Source: DASQFI01 sp963780895 (GTDB taxonomy: Bacteria > Acidobacteriota > Vicinamibacteria > Vicinamibacterales > SCN-69-37). Taken from it: a stretch of DNA of 64,000 nt. Both the position numbers and the translations under genes were made by a program. Under the pieces are notes generated by a model that saw nothing but the letters and a program-made list of their open reading frames with translations, had not been told where the DNA came from and searched no databases. The stretch lies in contig CAWAEG010000001.1 of the NCBI GenBank assembly GCA_963780895.1, positions 682,001-746,000 on the forward strand, written 5' to 3'. This document shows positions 17,334 to 26,580 of the stretch, in pieces; position 1 is the first letter of the stretch; each line of letters starts with the position of its first letter.

Positions 17334-20174
17334 ATGTTCGATCGGGAAGATTTCCAAGGCGTCAACGCGGCGTACGTGCTGGAGTTGTACGAGCACTACC
17401 TGCGCGATCCGCATGCGGTCGATCCCGCGACGCGCGAGTTCTTTAACCGTTGGAGGCCTGAAAGCGAAGACGAGGCGGCGCGTGCGCCCAGGAGTTATCG
17501 CGGGCGCAGGCCCGATGACGAGATTTTGTGCAAGGCCGTCGGCGCCTTCAATCTCGCACAGTCGATCCGGCGGTATGGCCATCTCGCCGCGCAGATCGAT
17601 CCGCTGGGTAGCCGGCCCCTGGGTGATCCGGCGCTGGAGCCGGCCACCCACGGCGTGACCGAGGACGATCTGAGGGCGCTGCCGGCCTCGCTCGTCACGG
17701 GGCCCGTCGCCGAAGGCGCGGCGTCGGTGGCCGAAGTCGTCGATCGGTTGCGGCAGCTCTACTGTGCGACCACCGGGTACGATTTCGCCCACATTTTCCT
17801 GCCGGAAGAGCGCCACTGGCTCCGGCACGCCGTCGAGACCGGCCGTTTCCGGGCGCCTCTTGATCCGATCGACCCGGTCGCGCTGCTCGATCGGCTGACC
17901 CAGGTCGAGGCGTTCGAGAAGTTCCTGCACCGGTCGTTCCCGGGCAAGACGCGCTTCTCGATCGAAGGCCTCGACATGCTCGTGCCGATTCTCGACGAGG
18001 TCGTGGCTGAAGCGGCCGAGGCCGGGCTGCGGCAGGCGTTCATCGGCATGGCGCATCGCGGGCGCCTGAACGTCATGGCACACGTGCTCGGCAAACCATT
18101 CGGGCAGATTCTCGTTGAGTTCAAGGATCCGGCGCGCAGCACGCTCGACATCGAAGGTGTGCATTGGAGCGGCGACGTCAAGTACCATCTTGGCGCGTCA
18201 CGCGCCATCGGCGGCGGGGAAGCGGTCGCTCTCGTCGTCTCGATGCCGCCGAACCCAAGCCATCTCGAGGCGATCAACCCGGTGCTCGAGGGCATGGCAC
18301 GCGCGGCGGGCACCGAGGCGCACCATCGCGGCGCGCCCGCGTTCAATCCGGATACCGTCCTGCCCATCCTGATCCACGGCGACGCCGCGTTTCCGGGACA
18401 GGGGGGCGTCGCCGAGACCCTGAACATGCATCGTCTGGCCGGCTACACGACCGGAGGGACGATCCACATCATCGCGAACAACCAGATCGGATTCACGACT
18501 GATCCCTCGGATACCTGCAGCACGCTGTATGCGAGCGGGCTGGCGCGCGGCTTCAAGATTCCGATCATCCACGTCAACGCCGACGATCCCGAAGCCGCGG
18601 TCGCCGCGGCGCGGATCGCGTTCGCGTACCGGGCGAAGTTCAAGCGCGACGTGCTGATCGATCTCGTCGGCTATCGCCGCTACGGACACAACGAAGGCGA
18701 CGAACCGTCGTTCACCCAGCCGCTGATGTATCGGAAGGTGGCCGAGCAGCCGACCGTGCGCGAGCGTTGGGCGCGCACGCTCGAATCACGCGGCGTCATC
18801 GAATCGGGACGAGCCGACGCGATGCTGGCCGCGCGGATGGACGATCTGCAGCGGCGGCTCGAGACGCTCGATCCCGAGAAGCACTACATGGAGCCCACGC
18901 CGGTCGTCGCCGCGCCGGGAACGGCGGCTCGCGTGCAGACTGCCGTGCCGCTCGAGCGGCTCCGCGAGTTGAACGAACACCTCCTGACCGTGCCCGAGGG
19001 GTTCACGATCCATCGCAAGCTCGAACGCCCGCGCGAGCGCCGGAGGCACGTCTTCGACTCGCCGGCCGAACGCACCGTGGACTGGGCCGCCGCCGAGGAG
19101 CTCGCGTTCGCGTCCATCCTGGCCGACGGCGTGCCGATTCGACTCACGGGAGAAGACGTCGAGCGGGGCACCTTCAGCCACCGTCACGCCGTCCTCTACG
19201 ACTGGAACAACGGCCGCCGGTTCACGCCGCTTCAGGAGTTGCCGCAGGCCCGTGCTGCGTTCGAGGTCCGCAACAGTCCGCTCACCGAAAACGCCACGGT
19301 GGGGTTCGAATACGGCTACAACGTCCAGACGCCCGAGCGACTGGTCATCTGGGAGGCGCAGTACGGGGACTTCATCAACGGCGCGCAGCTGATGCTCGAC
19401 GAATTCGTGCTGTCGGCGCGCGCCAAGTGGGGCCAGGAACCGTCGCTCGTGCTGCTGCTGCCGCACGGCTACGAGGGCCAGGGCCCCGACCACGCGAGCG
19501 GCAGGCCGGAACGGTTCCTGCAGCTTGCCGCGGACATCAACATGCGTGTCGCGAACTGCACCACCGCGGCGCAGTATTTTCATCTGCTGCGGCGGCAGGC
19601 GGCGCTCCTCACCGCCGATCCCCTTCCGCTCGTCGTCCTGACGCCGAAAAGCCTGCTGCGCCATCCGCTGGTGTCGTCGCCGCCCCGCGATCTGGCCGAA
19701 GGACGATGGCTCCAGGTCATCGACGATCCGGAGATCAGCGGCACGCGTCCTGCCGGCGAGCGGTCCGGCACCGCGCGGCGAGCGGAAGACGTCCGCCGGC
19801 TGATTCTCTGCACGGGCAAGGTGGGTGTGGACCTCCTGACGAGCCCCACCCGCTCGACGACGCCCGCGGTGGCTGTCTGCCGCGTCGAGCAGATCTATCC
19901 GCTGCCGGTGCGCGACATCCTCGCGGCGATTGAAGGGTATCCGTCGCTCGAGGAAGTCGTCTGGGTCCAGGAAGAGCCGGAGAACATGGGCGCGTGGGAG
20001 TTCGTCCGGCCGTCGCTCGAAGGGCTTGCGGGCTCGCGGCGGCTGGCGGTGCTCGCCCGGCCGCGCAGCTCGAGCCCGGCGGAAGGCTCGGCCGCGCGCC
20101 ACGCGCAGAACCAGGCCCGGCTGATCAACCAGGCGTTTGAGACCTCGAAGAAGCTGAACTCTGTAACTTCATAG
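17334..20174 (+). CDS. sucA: 2-oxoglutarate dehydrogenase E1 component
   Basis: A 946-residue thiamin-diphosphate-dependent E1 that decarboxylates 2-oxoglutarate and transfers the succinyl group to the lipoyl of E2. Visible features: the N-terminal tail segment YVLELYEHYLRDPHAV that docks to E2; GMAHRGRLNVMAHVLGKPF; HGDAAFPGQGGVAETLNM; and IANNQIGFTTDP of the ThDP/Mg site. In the C-terminal half there are LLPHGYEGQGPDHASGRPER and a long transketolase_C region. Length and order match the family. sucB follows after 12 bases. No E3 (lipoamide dehydrogenase) gene is in the window. Confidence 0.97.
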   Translation: MFDREDFQGVNAAYVLELYEHYLRDPHAVDPATREFFNRWRPESEDEAARAPRSYRGRRPDDEILCKAVGAFNLAQSIRRYGHLAAQIDPLGSRPLGDPALEPATHGVTEDDLRALPASLVTGPVAEGAASVAEVVDRLRQLYCATTGYDFAHIFLPEERHWLRHAVETGRFRAPLDPIDPVALLDRLTQVEAFEKFLHRSFPGKTRFSIEGLDMLVPILDEVVAEAAEAGLRQAFIGMAHRGRLNVMAHVLGKPFGQILVEFKDPARSTLDIEGVHWSGDVKYHLGASRAIGGGEAVALVVSMPPNPSHLEAINPVLEGMARAAGTEAHHRGAPAFNPDTVLPILIHGDAAFPGQGGVAETLNMHRLAGYTTGGTIHIIANNQIGFTTDPSDTCSTLYASGLARGFKIPIIHVNADDPEAAVAAARIAFAYRAKFKRDVLIDLVGYRRYGHNEGDEPSFTQPLMYRKVAEQPTVRERWARTLESRGVIESGRADAMLAARMDDLQRRLETLDPEKHYMEPTPVVAAPGTAARVQTAVPLERLRELNEHLLTVPEGFTIHRKLERPRERRRHVFDSPAERTVDWAAAEELAFASILADGVPIRLTGEDVERGTFSHRHAVLYDWNNGRRFTPLQELPQARAAFEVRNSPLTENATVGFEYGYNVQTPERLVIWEAQYGDFINGAQLMLDEFVLSARAKWGQEPSLVLLLPHGYEGQGPDHASGRPERFLQLAADINMRVANCTTAAQYFHLLRRQAALLTADPLPLVVLTPKSLLRHPLVSSPPRDLAEGRWLQVIDDPEISGTRPAGERSGTARRAEDVRRLILCTGKVGVDLLTSPTRSTTPAVAVCRVEQIYPLPVRDILAAIEGYPSLEEVVWVQEEPENMGAWEFVRPSLEGLAGSRRLAVLARPRSSSPAEGSAARHAQNQARLINQAFETSKKLNSVTS

Positions 20175-20186
20175 TAGATTCTTCAC

Positions 20187-21434
20187 ATGCCGATTAACAT
20201 CGTCGTCCCCGAAGTGGGCGAGTCCATCGTGGACGCACGCGTCGCGCGCTGGTTGAAAAAGGAAGGCGACGCGGTGGCCGCGGGCGAGCCGCTCGTCGAG
20301 CTCGAGACGGACAAGATTGACGTCGAGGTGCCGGCGCCGAAGGCCGGCGTGCTCGAGCGCATCGCGCACAAGGACGGCGACGACGTGAAGATCGGCGCGG
20401 TGATCGGGACGATCAAGGAAGGCGCCGCCAAAGATGGCGCCGCGAAGGACAGTGCCGGGGTGGGCTCAGGGACGGATCCTGCGCCAGCCCCCAGGCCGCT
20501 ACCGAAAGCGGCACCGGCCGGGCAGTCGAAACCGGCGCCGGCGACGCCCTCCGCGCGCAAGCTCGCGCGCGAGCAGAACGTCGAGATCGGCGCCGTGAAA
20601 GCCGACGGGCCGAGGGTCACGCGCAACGACGTCGAGAAAGCCGCGTCGCCGGCCGTTCCGACAGATGTCGACGCGGCACCAGCAACCGCGCGTCCGGCGG
20701 CGCCGCGTTCCACGCCAGCGCCGAGCGATGACGGGCGCGTCGAGGAGCGCGTGCGCATGTCGAAGCGCCGCGCGACGATTGCCAGGCGTCTCGTCGAGGC
20801 CCAGCAGACGGCCGCGATGCTCACCACCTTCAACGAGGTGGACATGTCCGCGGTGATGGACCTCCGCGCGCGCCAGAAGGAGACCTTCAAGGCGAAGCAC
20901 GGTGTGAGCCTTGGGGTCGCGTCCTTCTTCGTCAAGGCCGCCGTCGTCGCGCTCAAGGAGTTTCCGCGGATCAACGCGGAGGTCCAGGGCGACGAGATGG
21001 TGCTGAAGCACTACTACGACATCGGCATCGCCGTGGGCGCGGCCGAAGGCCTGGTCGTACCCGTGCTTCGCAACGCCGATCGGATGCCGTTCGCCGAGAT
21101 CGAGCTCGGGATCCGCGCCTTCGCAACGAAGGCCAACGACGGCACGCTGACGCTCGACGACCTTCGCGGCGGCACGTTCAGCATCACCAACGGCGGCGTG
21201 TTCGGATCGCTCATGAGCACTCCGATCCTGAATCCCCCGCAGGTCGGCATCCTCGGACTGCACGCCGTGAAAGATCGGCCCGTCGGCGTCGCCGGACAAA
21301 TCGTGCTGCGGCCGATGATGTACGTGGCGCTGACCTACGACCACCGGATTGTCGACGGCGCCGAGGCCGTCCGCTTCCTCGTCCGCGTGAAGGCGCTCGT
21401 CGAGGATCCGGGAGTCCTCCTGATCGAAGGATGA
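20187..21434 (+). CDS. sucB: dihydrolipoamide succinyltransferase, E2 of 2-oxoglutarate dehydrogenase
   Basis: 415 residues: lipoyl domain (1-78) with the lipoylated Lys43 in ELETDKIDVEVP, an Ala/Pro-rich linker, the peripheral subunit-binding domain (about 112-148, SARKLAREQNVEIG), a second linker, and the catalytic acyltransferase domain (about 185-415). Active-site residues are His386 and Asp390 in YDHRIVDG. SISNGGVFGS-type sequence (ITNGGVFGSLMSTPILN) is also present. It forms an operon with sucA, and its stop overlaps the response-regulator start as ATGA. Confidence 0.96.
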   Translation: MPINIVVPEVGESIVDARVARWLKKEGDAVAAGEPLVELETDKIDVEVPAPKAGVLERIAHKDGDDVKIGAVIGTIKEGAAKDGAAKDSAGVGSGTDPAPAPRPLPKAAPAGQSKPAPATPSARKLAREQNVEIGAVKADGPRVTRNDVEKAASPAVPTDVDAAPATARPAAPRSTPAPSDDGRVEERVRMSKRRATIARRLVEAQQTAAMLTTFNEVDMSAVMDLRARQKETFKAKHGVSLGVASFFVKAAVVALKEFPRINAEVQGDEMVLKHYYDIGIAVGAAEGLVVPVLRNADRMPFAEIELGIRAFATKANDGTLTLDDLRGGTFSITNGGVFGSLMSTPILNPPQVGILGLHAVKDRPVGVAGQIVLRPMMYVALTYDHRIVDGAEAVRFLVRVKALVEDPGVLLIEG

Positions 21435-21832
21435 CTGAGAGCGCAGCCAACCGAACCGGCCGGAAGATCCTCGTCGCCGACGACGACCAGGACTCGGCCG
21501 AGAGCCTGGCGCTGTTGTTCCAGATGATGGGGCATGACGTCCGGGCCGCCCAGAGCGGTCTGGCCGCCATCGACGTCGCGGCGGAGTTCCGGCCGGATCT
21601 CATCGTGCTCGACATCGGCATGCCCGGCCTCGACGGCTACGAAGTCTGCCGGCGGATCCGCCAGCACGACTGGGGGCAGACGATCGTGATTGCCGCGCTG
21701 ACAGGCTGGTCGCGCGACGAGGATCGCGATCGGTCGGAAGAGGTGGGCTTCAATCACTTCCTGGTGAAACCGGTCGATCCAAAGGCGCTGGAAGAACTGA
21801 TTGCCGGCGTCGGCCGGAGGAGCATTGAGTAA
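21431..21832 (+). CDS. stand-alone response regulator receiver protein
   Basis: 133 residues, a single CheY-like receiver domain with no output domain. Acidic pocket Asp17-Asp18-Asp19, phospho-acceptor Asp61 in LDIGMPGLDGYE, switch Thr91 and Lys113 in FLVKPVDP are all present. Such single-domain regulators signal by protein contacts. The ATGA overlap with sucB is unusual and suggests it is co-expressed with the 2-oxoglutarate dehydrogenase complex. No histidine kinase is adjacent. The TAA stop belongs to a short GAGTAATC word array. Confidence 0.92.
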   Translation: MTESAANRTGRKILVADDDQDSAESLALLFQMMGHDVRAAQSGLAAIDVAAEFRPDLIVLDIGMPGLDGYEVCRRIRQHDWGQTIVIAALTGWSRDEDRDRSEEVGFNHFLVKPVDPKALEELIAGVGRRSIE

Positions 21833-21852
21833 TCGGGTAATCGAGTAATTTC
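21827..21852 (+). repeat. GAGTAATC/GGGTAATC word array at response-regulator stop
   Basis: Three 8-base words (GAGTAATC, GGGTAATC, GAGTAATT); the first contains the stop codon. The preceding bases GAGCATT resemble GGGCATT before the array at 17250, so the two loci share more than the word itself. Confidence 0.8.
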
Positions 21853-21853
21853 G

Positions 21854-22270
21854 GTGAATGTGAGAGCTCTTGCAGTAGCGCTCGCGGGGGCCGTGATCTC
21901 CGGCTGCGTCAACACGCTGCCGGATCAGGATCTGCGCATCCGCGAGACGCCGATCGTCGCGAAGATGCCCGCCGAATTACTCTGGAAGGAGTACCAGGCC
22001 GACGCGCGCGACGCGGATCGCAAATACTGGGGCAAGGCCGTCGAAATCAGCGGCAAACCGTCCAGCGCCGACTCTCAGGACACCGGCAGCCCGTCAAAGA
22101 GTTATCTGCTCTTCGCGCAGTCGGAGAAATTCGGCGTGCGTGCCAACCTGCTCGACGATGACGCCGCGGAGATTTTGAAGGAAGCCGCCTCGGGCCAGCG
22201 GATCCGGCTCAAATGCTTCTGCGCCGGAATCGATGGGCATGTCGTCCTGAAAAGCTGCATCAAAGGCTGA
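21854..22270 (+). CDS. OB-fold lipoprotein (tRNA_anti-like domain)
   Basis: 138 residues. Lipoprotein signal peptide with lipobox VISGC (Cys18). The mature part fits the OB-fold tRNA_anti-like family of small exported proteins: AELLWKEYQADARDADRKYWGK, then EISGKP, then a C-terminal GQRIRLKCFCAGIDG...VVLKSC with paired cysteines typical of the family. Nucleic-acid binding should not be assumed despite the name. The start is GTG at 21854 or the next GTG at 21860; no ATG is available. The stop codon lies in an AAAGGCTGA word, followed by a bidirectional terminator. Confidence 0.8.
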   Translation: MNVRALAVALAGAVISGCVNTLPDQDLRIRETPIVAKMPAELLWKEYQADARDADRKYWGKAVEISGKPSSADSQDTGSPSKSYLLFAQSEKFGVRANLLDDDAAEILKEAASGQRIRLKCFCAGIDGHVVLKSCIKG

Positions 22271-22290
22271 AATCCCTCATCCAAAACAAA

Positions 22291-22320
22291 AGCGGGAAGA
22301 CCTTTCGGCCTTCCCGCTTG
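22291..22320. terminator. bidirectional intrinsic terminator
   Basis: The stem AAGCGGGAAG / CTTCCCGCTT with short loop pairs also has the A-rich lead ACAAAAGC on one side. It stands between the converging lipoprotein and TonB-receptor genes. Confidence 0.8.
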
Positions 22321-22324
22321 TAAG

Positions 22325-22380
22325 ACACGCTTTTCGGCTTTCAGCCTTTTAGGCTTTTAGCCCTGTCAGTTTCAGCCTTG
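22325..22380. repeat. AGGCTTTCAGCC-type word array
   Basis: Tandem words CGGCTTTCAGCC, TTTTAGGC, TTTTAGCC and TTTCAGCC run in 8-base register up to four bases before the TonB-receptor stop (minus strand). On the minus strand they read AAGGCTGA-type words with recurring TGA/TAA triplets, the same family as after 35083 and 41117. Confidence 0.7.
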
Positions 22381-22383
22381 CTC

Positions 22384-25300
22384 TTACCACGTGAACCTCG
22401 TCCCGATTTGCATCCGGCGCGACGAGCCCGGTAGATCGGCCTGCCAGTCCTCGAGGTCGGTATCGCCGACCCCGAGTGCCGGCAGGAACGTGACGCGGTT
22501 GAAGACGTTGAAGATATCGAGGCTGAACTCGTACTGCACGCGTCCGGCGATCTTGACGCGCTTGCGCACGCTCAGATCGAAGTTGGCGACGATCGGCCCG
22601 GTCACGACCAGCGACTGCACGCCACAATCGCCGTAGGTGCCGGAGATGCTTTCGATGCAGTCCGGCCCGTTGGCGGGGGCGAAGTACTTGCCGCTCGGCG
22701 GACCGAGCGCGCCGTAGCCGGTCGGCGATGTCGCGCTCGTGCTGAAGGCCTTGATCGTCTCGTCGATGAGCGACTGCGGCCACCCGTAGATGATGGTGTC
22801 GCTCTCGAAGCGCAGCTTGAACAGGTCCTGGACCTCGTCGTCGCTCATCCCGATGACCCGCACGTTTCCGAGATCGAACAGCCGGCCGCTCTGGATGCGC
22901 GTCGTGCCGCTGACCTGCCAGCCGCCGATCAGGCGATCCATCCACTCGCCGGCGCCCGTGCCGAAGCGCTTGCCCTGGCCGAACGGCAGCTCGTAGAAGC
23001 CGGTTGACTTGAACCCGTGCGTGACGTCGCCTTCGCCGCCGGTGGCCCGCAGTTGGACGCGGGGGACGCGGAACGAGTAGTGCTGCGACAGCGTGCCGCG
23101 GCCGTAGGTGTAGTTCGCGTCGAACTGGAATCCGGCCGTCAGCCGGCGCCGGAACTGCAGCTGCATGGCGTTGTACTCCGACGAGCCTCGGTTGCCCGTG
23201 GCGTTGGCGCCGCCGAGCATGTCGGGGTTCACGCGGAAGAAGTTCGCGGGAAGCCCCGCGCGGATCGCGTTTGCCTGACGTGTCGGATTCCCGGCCAGGC
23301 CCGTATTCGAGTTCGTGCCAGCGGGCGTGAACGGGTTGGAGTCGTACTTGGACAACGGGTTGATGAAGTTCGAGCTGGTCCAGTTACCGGACGTGTACAG
23401 CGTCTGGTCGCCGGCCTGGCCACTTCCGATCCCGCTGAAGAACGCAAGATAGGTTGGCAGCGGCGACGTGCCGCTTCCCGGACCACGATAGGCGAACGAG
23501 CACGCGTTGCCCTCGCCGCCGCATCCAGCCGCGATGTGCGACTGAAGGTTGGCCTGCGCCAGCTTGAACTCGTCGAGGAACTTGTTGTCGAGGATGTTCG
23601 GCTCGTTGTAGTTGAACGTCTGCCACTGCGCGCGGCTGCGCGTGCCGACATACCTGACCTCGACGGCGGTCGCCTTGCCGAGCGCGCGCTGGAAACCGAT
23701 CGTCCAGCTGTCCGAGTACGGCACCTGGAGATCGGGATCGAACGTGTTCACGCTGCCCGTCGCGGTCTGATTGGTCAACGGGTATTCAGGAGCGGCGAGC
23801 AGGCAGCCCGTCGGCTTCGGCGCCGGCAACGGCGGACACGTGGGCGCGGGGCCCAGGTTGCCGTCGCGGAGCAGGAGCGGCACCGTGAGGTTGCCGTTGC
23901 CGACGTTGCGATTCGCATTCAGGCTGAGACCAGGGTTGGCGCCGAACACGCCGGTGAAGTCGTTCATGCCGCGCCGATCGTATGCGCGGCTGAACCCGGC
24001 CGAGATGGACGATTCTCCCGAGTCGCCGAGGAGCGTACGCCGCCAGCCACCCTCAGGCGTGGGGGTCCAGTTGACGCCGAGGCTCGGGGCGATGTTGTTC
24101 CAATCGGTGTTATAGGCCTGCACGCCCTTGCCCAGGTTTTCGTACGTGGGCGGTGACACGCCCGTCTGCACCCCCGCCTGGAAGAGATTGCAGTTGGCCG
24201 AGGTCGGATTGCTCATGTCGCAGCCGGGCTTGTATCCGGAGATCCCCCAGATGTCCTCGACCGACGCGGTTGAATAGCTGTTGTTGCGGGCGTAGAACGG
24301 CATCTGCATGGCGTAGCGCAGCCCGAGGTTCACCGACAGGTTCGGGCGCATACGCCAGTTGTCCTGGATGAAGAGGTCGGACTGACGCAGCCGGCCTAAC
24401 GCTGTGCTGTCGCCCAGGTAGGTGTACTGCCCATCGGTACCGAGACGCGCGTTGGCGCCGATCTGCGTGACGCGTCCGGTCAACACCGCGTAGAGGTTCT
24501 GCGCTGCGGTGCGATCCGCGCCCGCGCTGCCCGGGAAGTTGGTCGCATTGAACATCGCGAGCGCGGGGTCGCCCGTCGCCACGCCGAATGCAATCGAGGG
24601 CACCGATCTGGTGGCGTACGTGTCGAGCCAGACATCGTAGTTGCCGAACTCGCCGCCCAGGCTGATGCTATGCGCGCCCTTGAGCCAGGTGACGGTGTCG
24701 CTGATCGTGAAGGTCGTCGCGTTGCGGGCGCTTGGGGTGAAGGCCGGGCCGGCGTTGTTGATGCTCGCCGCCGCGCTGATGCCAAGAGAGAACCCGCCCT
24801 GGTTGGCCAGCGGTCCGGTGTACATGTCCCGGTTGTGGTATGGCCCGAACTGGACCGGGGCGCCCGAATAGGCAACCCGCGCGTCGTTCACGAGACTCTG
24901 CCCGAGGGAGGATCGGAATCCGCCGGTATAGGCCACACGCCAGGAGCCCTGCGTTCCGTAGAGAGGGAACCCAGGCCAGTCGGCCTCCCGATCGTTGGTT
25001 GTATCGAAGCTCTTGTCGGTAAATCGCTGCCGGTACCACGTGCCCGTCACGCGGTGCTGCGAGCTCAGGTTGTAGTCCATCCGCACCGTCGGGTAGTGGG
25101 TGGGACCGCCGACCGCCTGCTGGAATGCGAACTGCTCGGCGTTGAGGTTCCCCTCGATCGGCCTCAGGACGCCACCGCCCGTGGTCGAGTTGCGGATGTC
25201 CTGCAGCAGCTTGCCGACGAGCGGATCGGGTGTGGATGTGACGCCGGCGGCCCGCGCCAGGGCGTACAGGTCGACGCCCGCGGCAGGGCCGCCGGGGTAT

Positions 25301-26301
25301 CGGAAGATGCCGTTCTGGGCGTCCGGGAGCAGAAGGTTGTTCTCGGTCGTGATGGTGCTCGGCTGGCGGAACTCTTCGTAGTTGACGAAGAAGAACAGCT
25401 TGCCCCGGCCGTCGTACACGCCTGGAATGACGACCGGTCCGCCCTGCCTGATCCCGGGCTGATTCAAGGTCAGCTCGCCCTTGCGGAGGCCGAGGACCCG
25501 ATTCTCATACGTATTCGTGTTGAGCGCATCGCTCTGGTAGAAGTGATACGCGCTGCCGGAGAACGCGTTGCTGCCCGAGCGGGTCGTGAACTTGATCTGC
25601 ACGCCGCCCTGGCCGCTCGCGTCGGCGCCCTGCGCGGCTGACGTGAGCGAAACTTCCTCAACCGCGTCGAGGCGCGGGCTGACGATCGCGAAGAAGCCGT
25701 CGGTCGACTTGAGCGTGTTGTCCTGAATGTTCACGCCATCGAGCGTGATGGCGATCGAGCTTTGCGGCAGACCATTGACCGTCGAATTGCGGACGGTGCT
25801 GGACGTCTGCACGCCGGGGAGAAACTGGGTGAAGTCGAGCGCGCTGCGGGATCCGACCGGCAGGCTGGTGATCGACTTCGTGTTGATGGTCGTGGAGGCC
25901 GCGGCCGACTGCGTCTGAATCACTTCCGACGCGCCTTCAACCACGACGGTTTCGGTGACGCCGCCAATCTCGAGGACGGCACGAACCGTCGCCGGGATGC
26001 CGGCGGTCACGACGACGCCTTTCAGGATGGCCGTCTTGAAGCCCTGCAGCGAGACGGTGACCGTATAGGACCCGACGTTCAGCGCTGGAACGGTGAACGA
26101 TCCGTTGCTCGTCGAAACTGCAGTCGATTCAGCGCCAGTGCTTTCGCTCTTGACCACAACCGTGGCGCCGGGAACGAACCCGCCTCCCGAATCGATCACG
26201 ACGCCCGTGATCGACGACGAGGCGGTTTGGGCGAACGCCGGGGTGCTCACGAGCGCTATCAGGAGCACGACCGCCATGCCTAACCGAGACTTGTTGCTCA
26301 T
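22384..26301 (-). CDS. TonB-dependent receptor with carboxypeptidase-regulatory-like domain (Oar-type)
   Basis: 1305 residues. Signal peptide 1-25 (ends STPAFAQ); an Ig-like carboxypeptidase-regulatory domain (about 28-112, ITGVVIDSGGGFVPGATVVV...); a TonB plug (about 120-230, with LDGVNIQDN); and a long 22-strand outer-membrane barrel ending in the aromatic C-terminus RFTW recognised by BamA. This receptor architecture is abundant in acidobacteria and takes up large substrates such as peptides or glycans; the ligand is unknown. The frame opens at 26469, but the ATG at 26301 directly starts the signal peptide and is preceded by GAGGGGGAT. No TonB or SusD partner is nearby. Confidence 0.93.
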   Translation of the reverse strand: MSNKSRLGMAVVLLIALVSTPAFAQTASSSITGVVIDSGGGFVPGATVVVKSESTGAESTAVSTSNGSFTVPALNVGSYTVTVSLQGFKTAILKGVVVTAGIPATVRAVLEIGGVTETVVVEGASEVIQTQSAAASTTINTKSITSLPVGSRSALDFTQFLPGVQTSSTVRNSTVNGLPQSSIAITLDGVNIQDNTLKSTDGFFAIVSPRLDAVEEVSLTSAAQGADASGQGGVQIKFTTRSGSNAFSGSAYHFYQSDALNTNTYENRVLGLRKGELTLNQPGIRQGGPVVIPGVYDGRGKLFFFVNYEEFRQPSTITTENNLLLPDAQNGIFRYPGGPAAGVDLYALARAAGVTSTPDPLVGKLLQDIRNSTTGGGVLRPIEGNLNAEQFAFQQAVGGPTHYPTVRMDYNLSSQHRVTGTWYRQRFTDKSFDTTNDREADWPGFPLYGTQGSWRVAYTGGFRSSLGQSLVNDARVAYSGAPVQFGPYHNRDMYTGPLANQGGFSLGISAAASINNAGPAFTPSARNATTFTISDTVTWLKGAHSISLGGEFGNYDVWLDTYATRSVPSIAFGVATGDPALAMFNATNFPGSAGADRTAAQNLYAVLTGRVTQIGANARLGTDGQYTYLGDSTALGRLRQSDLFIQDNWRMRPNLSVNLGLRYAMQMPFYARNNSYSTASVEDIWGISGYKPGCDMSNPTSANCNLFQAGVQTGVSPPTYENLGKGVQAYNTDWNNIAPSLGVNWTPTPEGGWRRTLLGDSGESSISAGFSRAYDRRGMNDFTGVFGANPGLSLNANRNVGNGNLTVPLLLRDGNLGPAPTCPPLPAPKPTGCLLAAPEYPLTNQTATGSVNTFDPDLQVPYSDSWTIGFQRALGKATAVEVRYVGTRSRAQWQTFNYNEPNILDNKFLDEFKLAQANLQSHIAAGCGGEGNACSFAYRGPGSGTSPLPTYLAFFSGIGSGQAGDQTLYTSGNWTSSNFINPLSKYDSNPFTPAGTNSNTGLAGNPTRQANAIRAGLPANFFRVNPDMLGGANATGNRGSSEYNAMQLQFRRRLTAGFQFDANYTYGRGTLSQHYSFRVPRVQLRATGGEGDVTHGFKSTGFYELPFGQGKRFGTGAGEWMDRLIGGWQVSGTTRIQSGRLFDLGNVRVIGMSDDEVQDLFKLRFESDTIIYGWPQSLIDETIKAFSTSATSPTGYGALGPPSGKYFAPANGPDCIESISGTYGDCGVQSLVVTGPIVANFDLSVRKRVKIAGRVQYEFSLDIFNVFNRVTFLPALGVGDTDLEDWQADLPGSSRRMQIGTRFTW

Positions 26302-26489
26302 CCGATCCCCCTCTTGGGCCTTGCGTTTCCTCCGGGCTTCCGATGACGAATACCGCTGGAGACACCATGAGAACGCGGATTTCAGGGGTGGAGGACTGGC
26401 CTGCCTTCTATCCGCACCATCGGTGTTCGGTATGGAACGCACTATGCGCCGGAACTGGACAGCGGTCAAGTACTGGAGAGCACTTCAGA
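26302..26489. other. upstream region of TonB receptor, no gene seen
   Basis: 188 bases between the TonB-receptor start and the word array behind the PrsW-like gene. No convincing reading frame on either strand. It must hold the receptor promoter, but I cannot point to boxes with confidence. Confidence 0.4.
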
Positions 26490-26580
26490 TCGGGTAATTG
26501 GGTAATTCGGCCCAAAAACCTCATTCTTCAATGCTCGCGGGGCCCCACTGCCTCATTGCTCCATTGGTTCATTGCCCCAT
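26490..26580. repeat. mixed word array at PrsW-like gene end
   Basis: Read on the minus strand, the TGA stop of the PrsW-like gene (26569-26571) lies in GGCAATGA, followed by AATGGAGC, AATGAGGC and a GGGGCCCCGCGAGCATTGA piece. Inverted GGGTAATT words follow (plus strand GGGTAATTGGGTAATT at 26497-26512). It combines three families seen separately at 8573, 8610/11771 and 17250. Confidence 0.7.
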
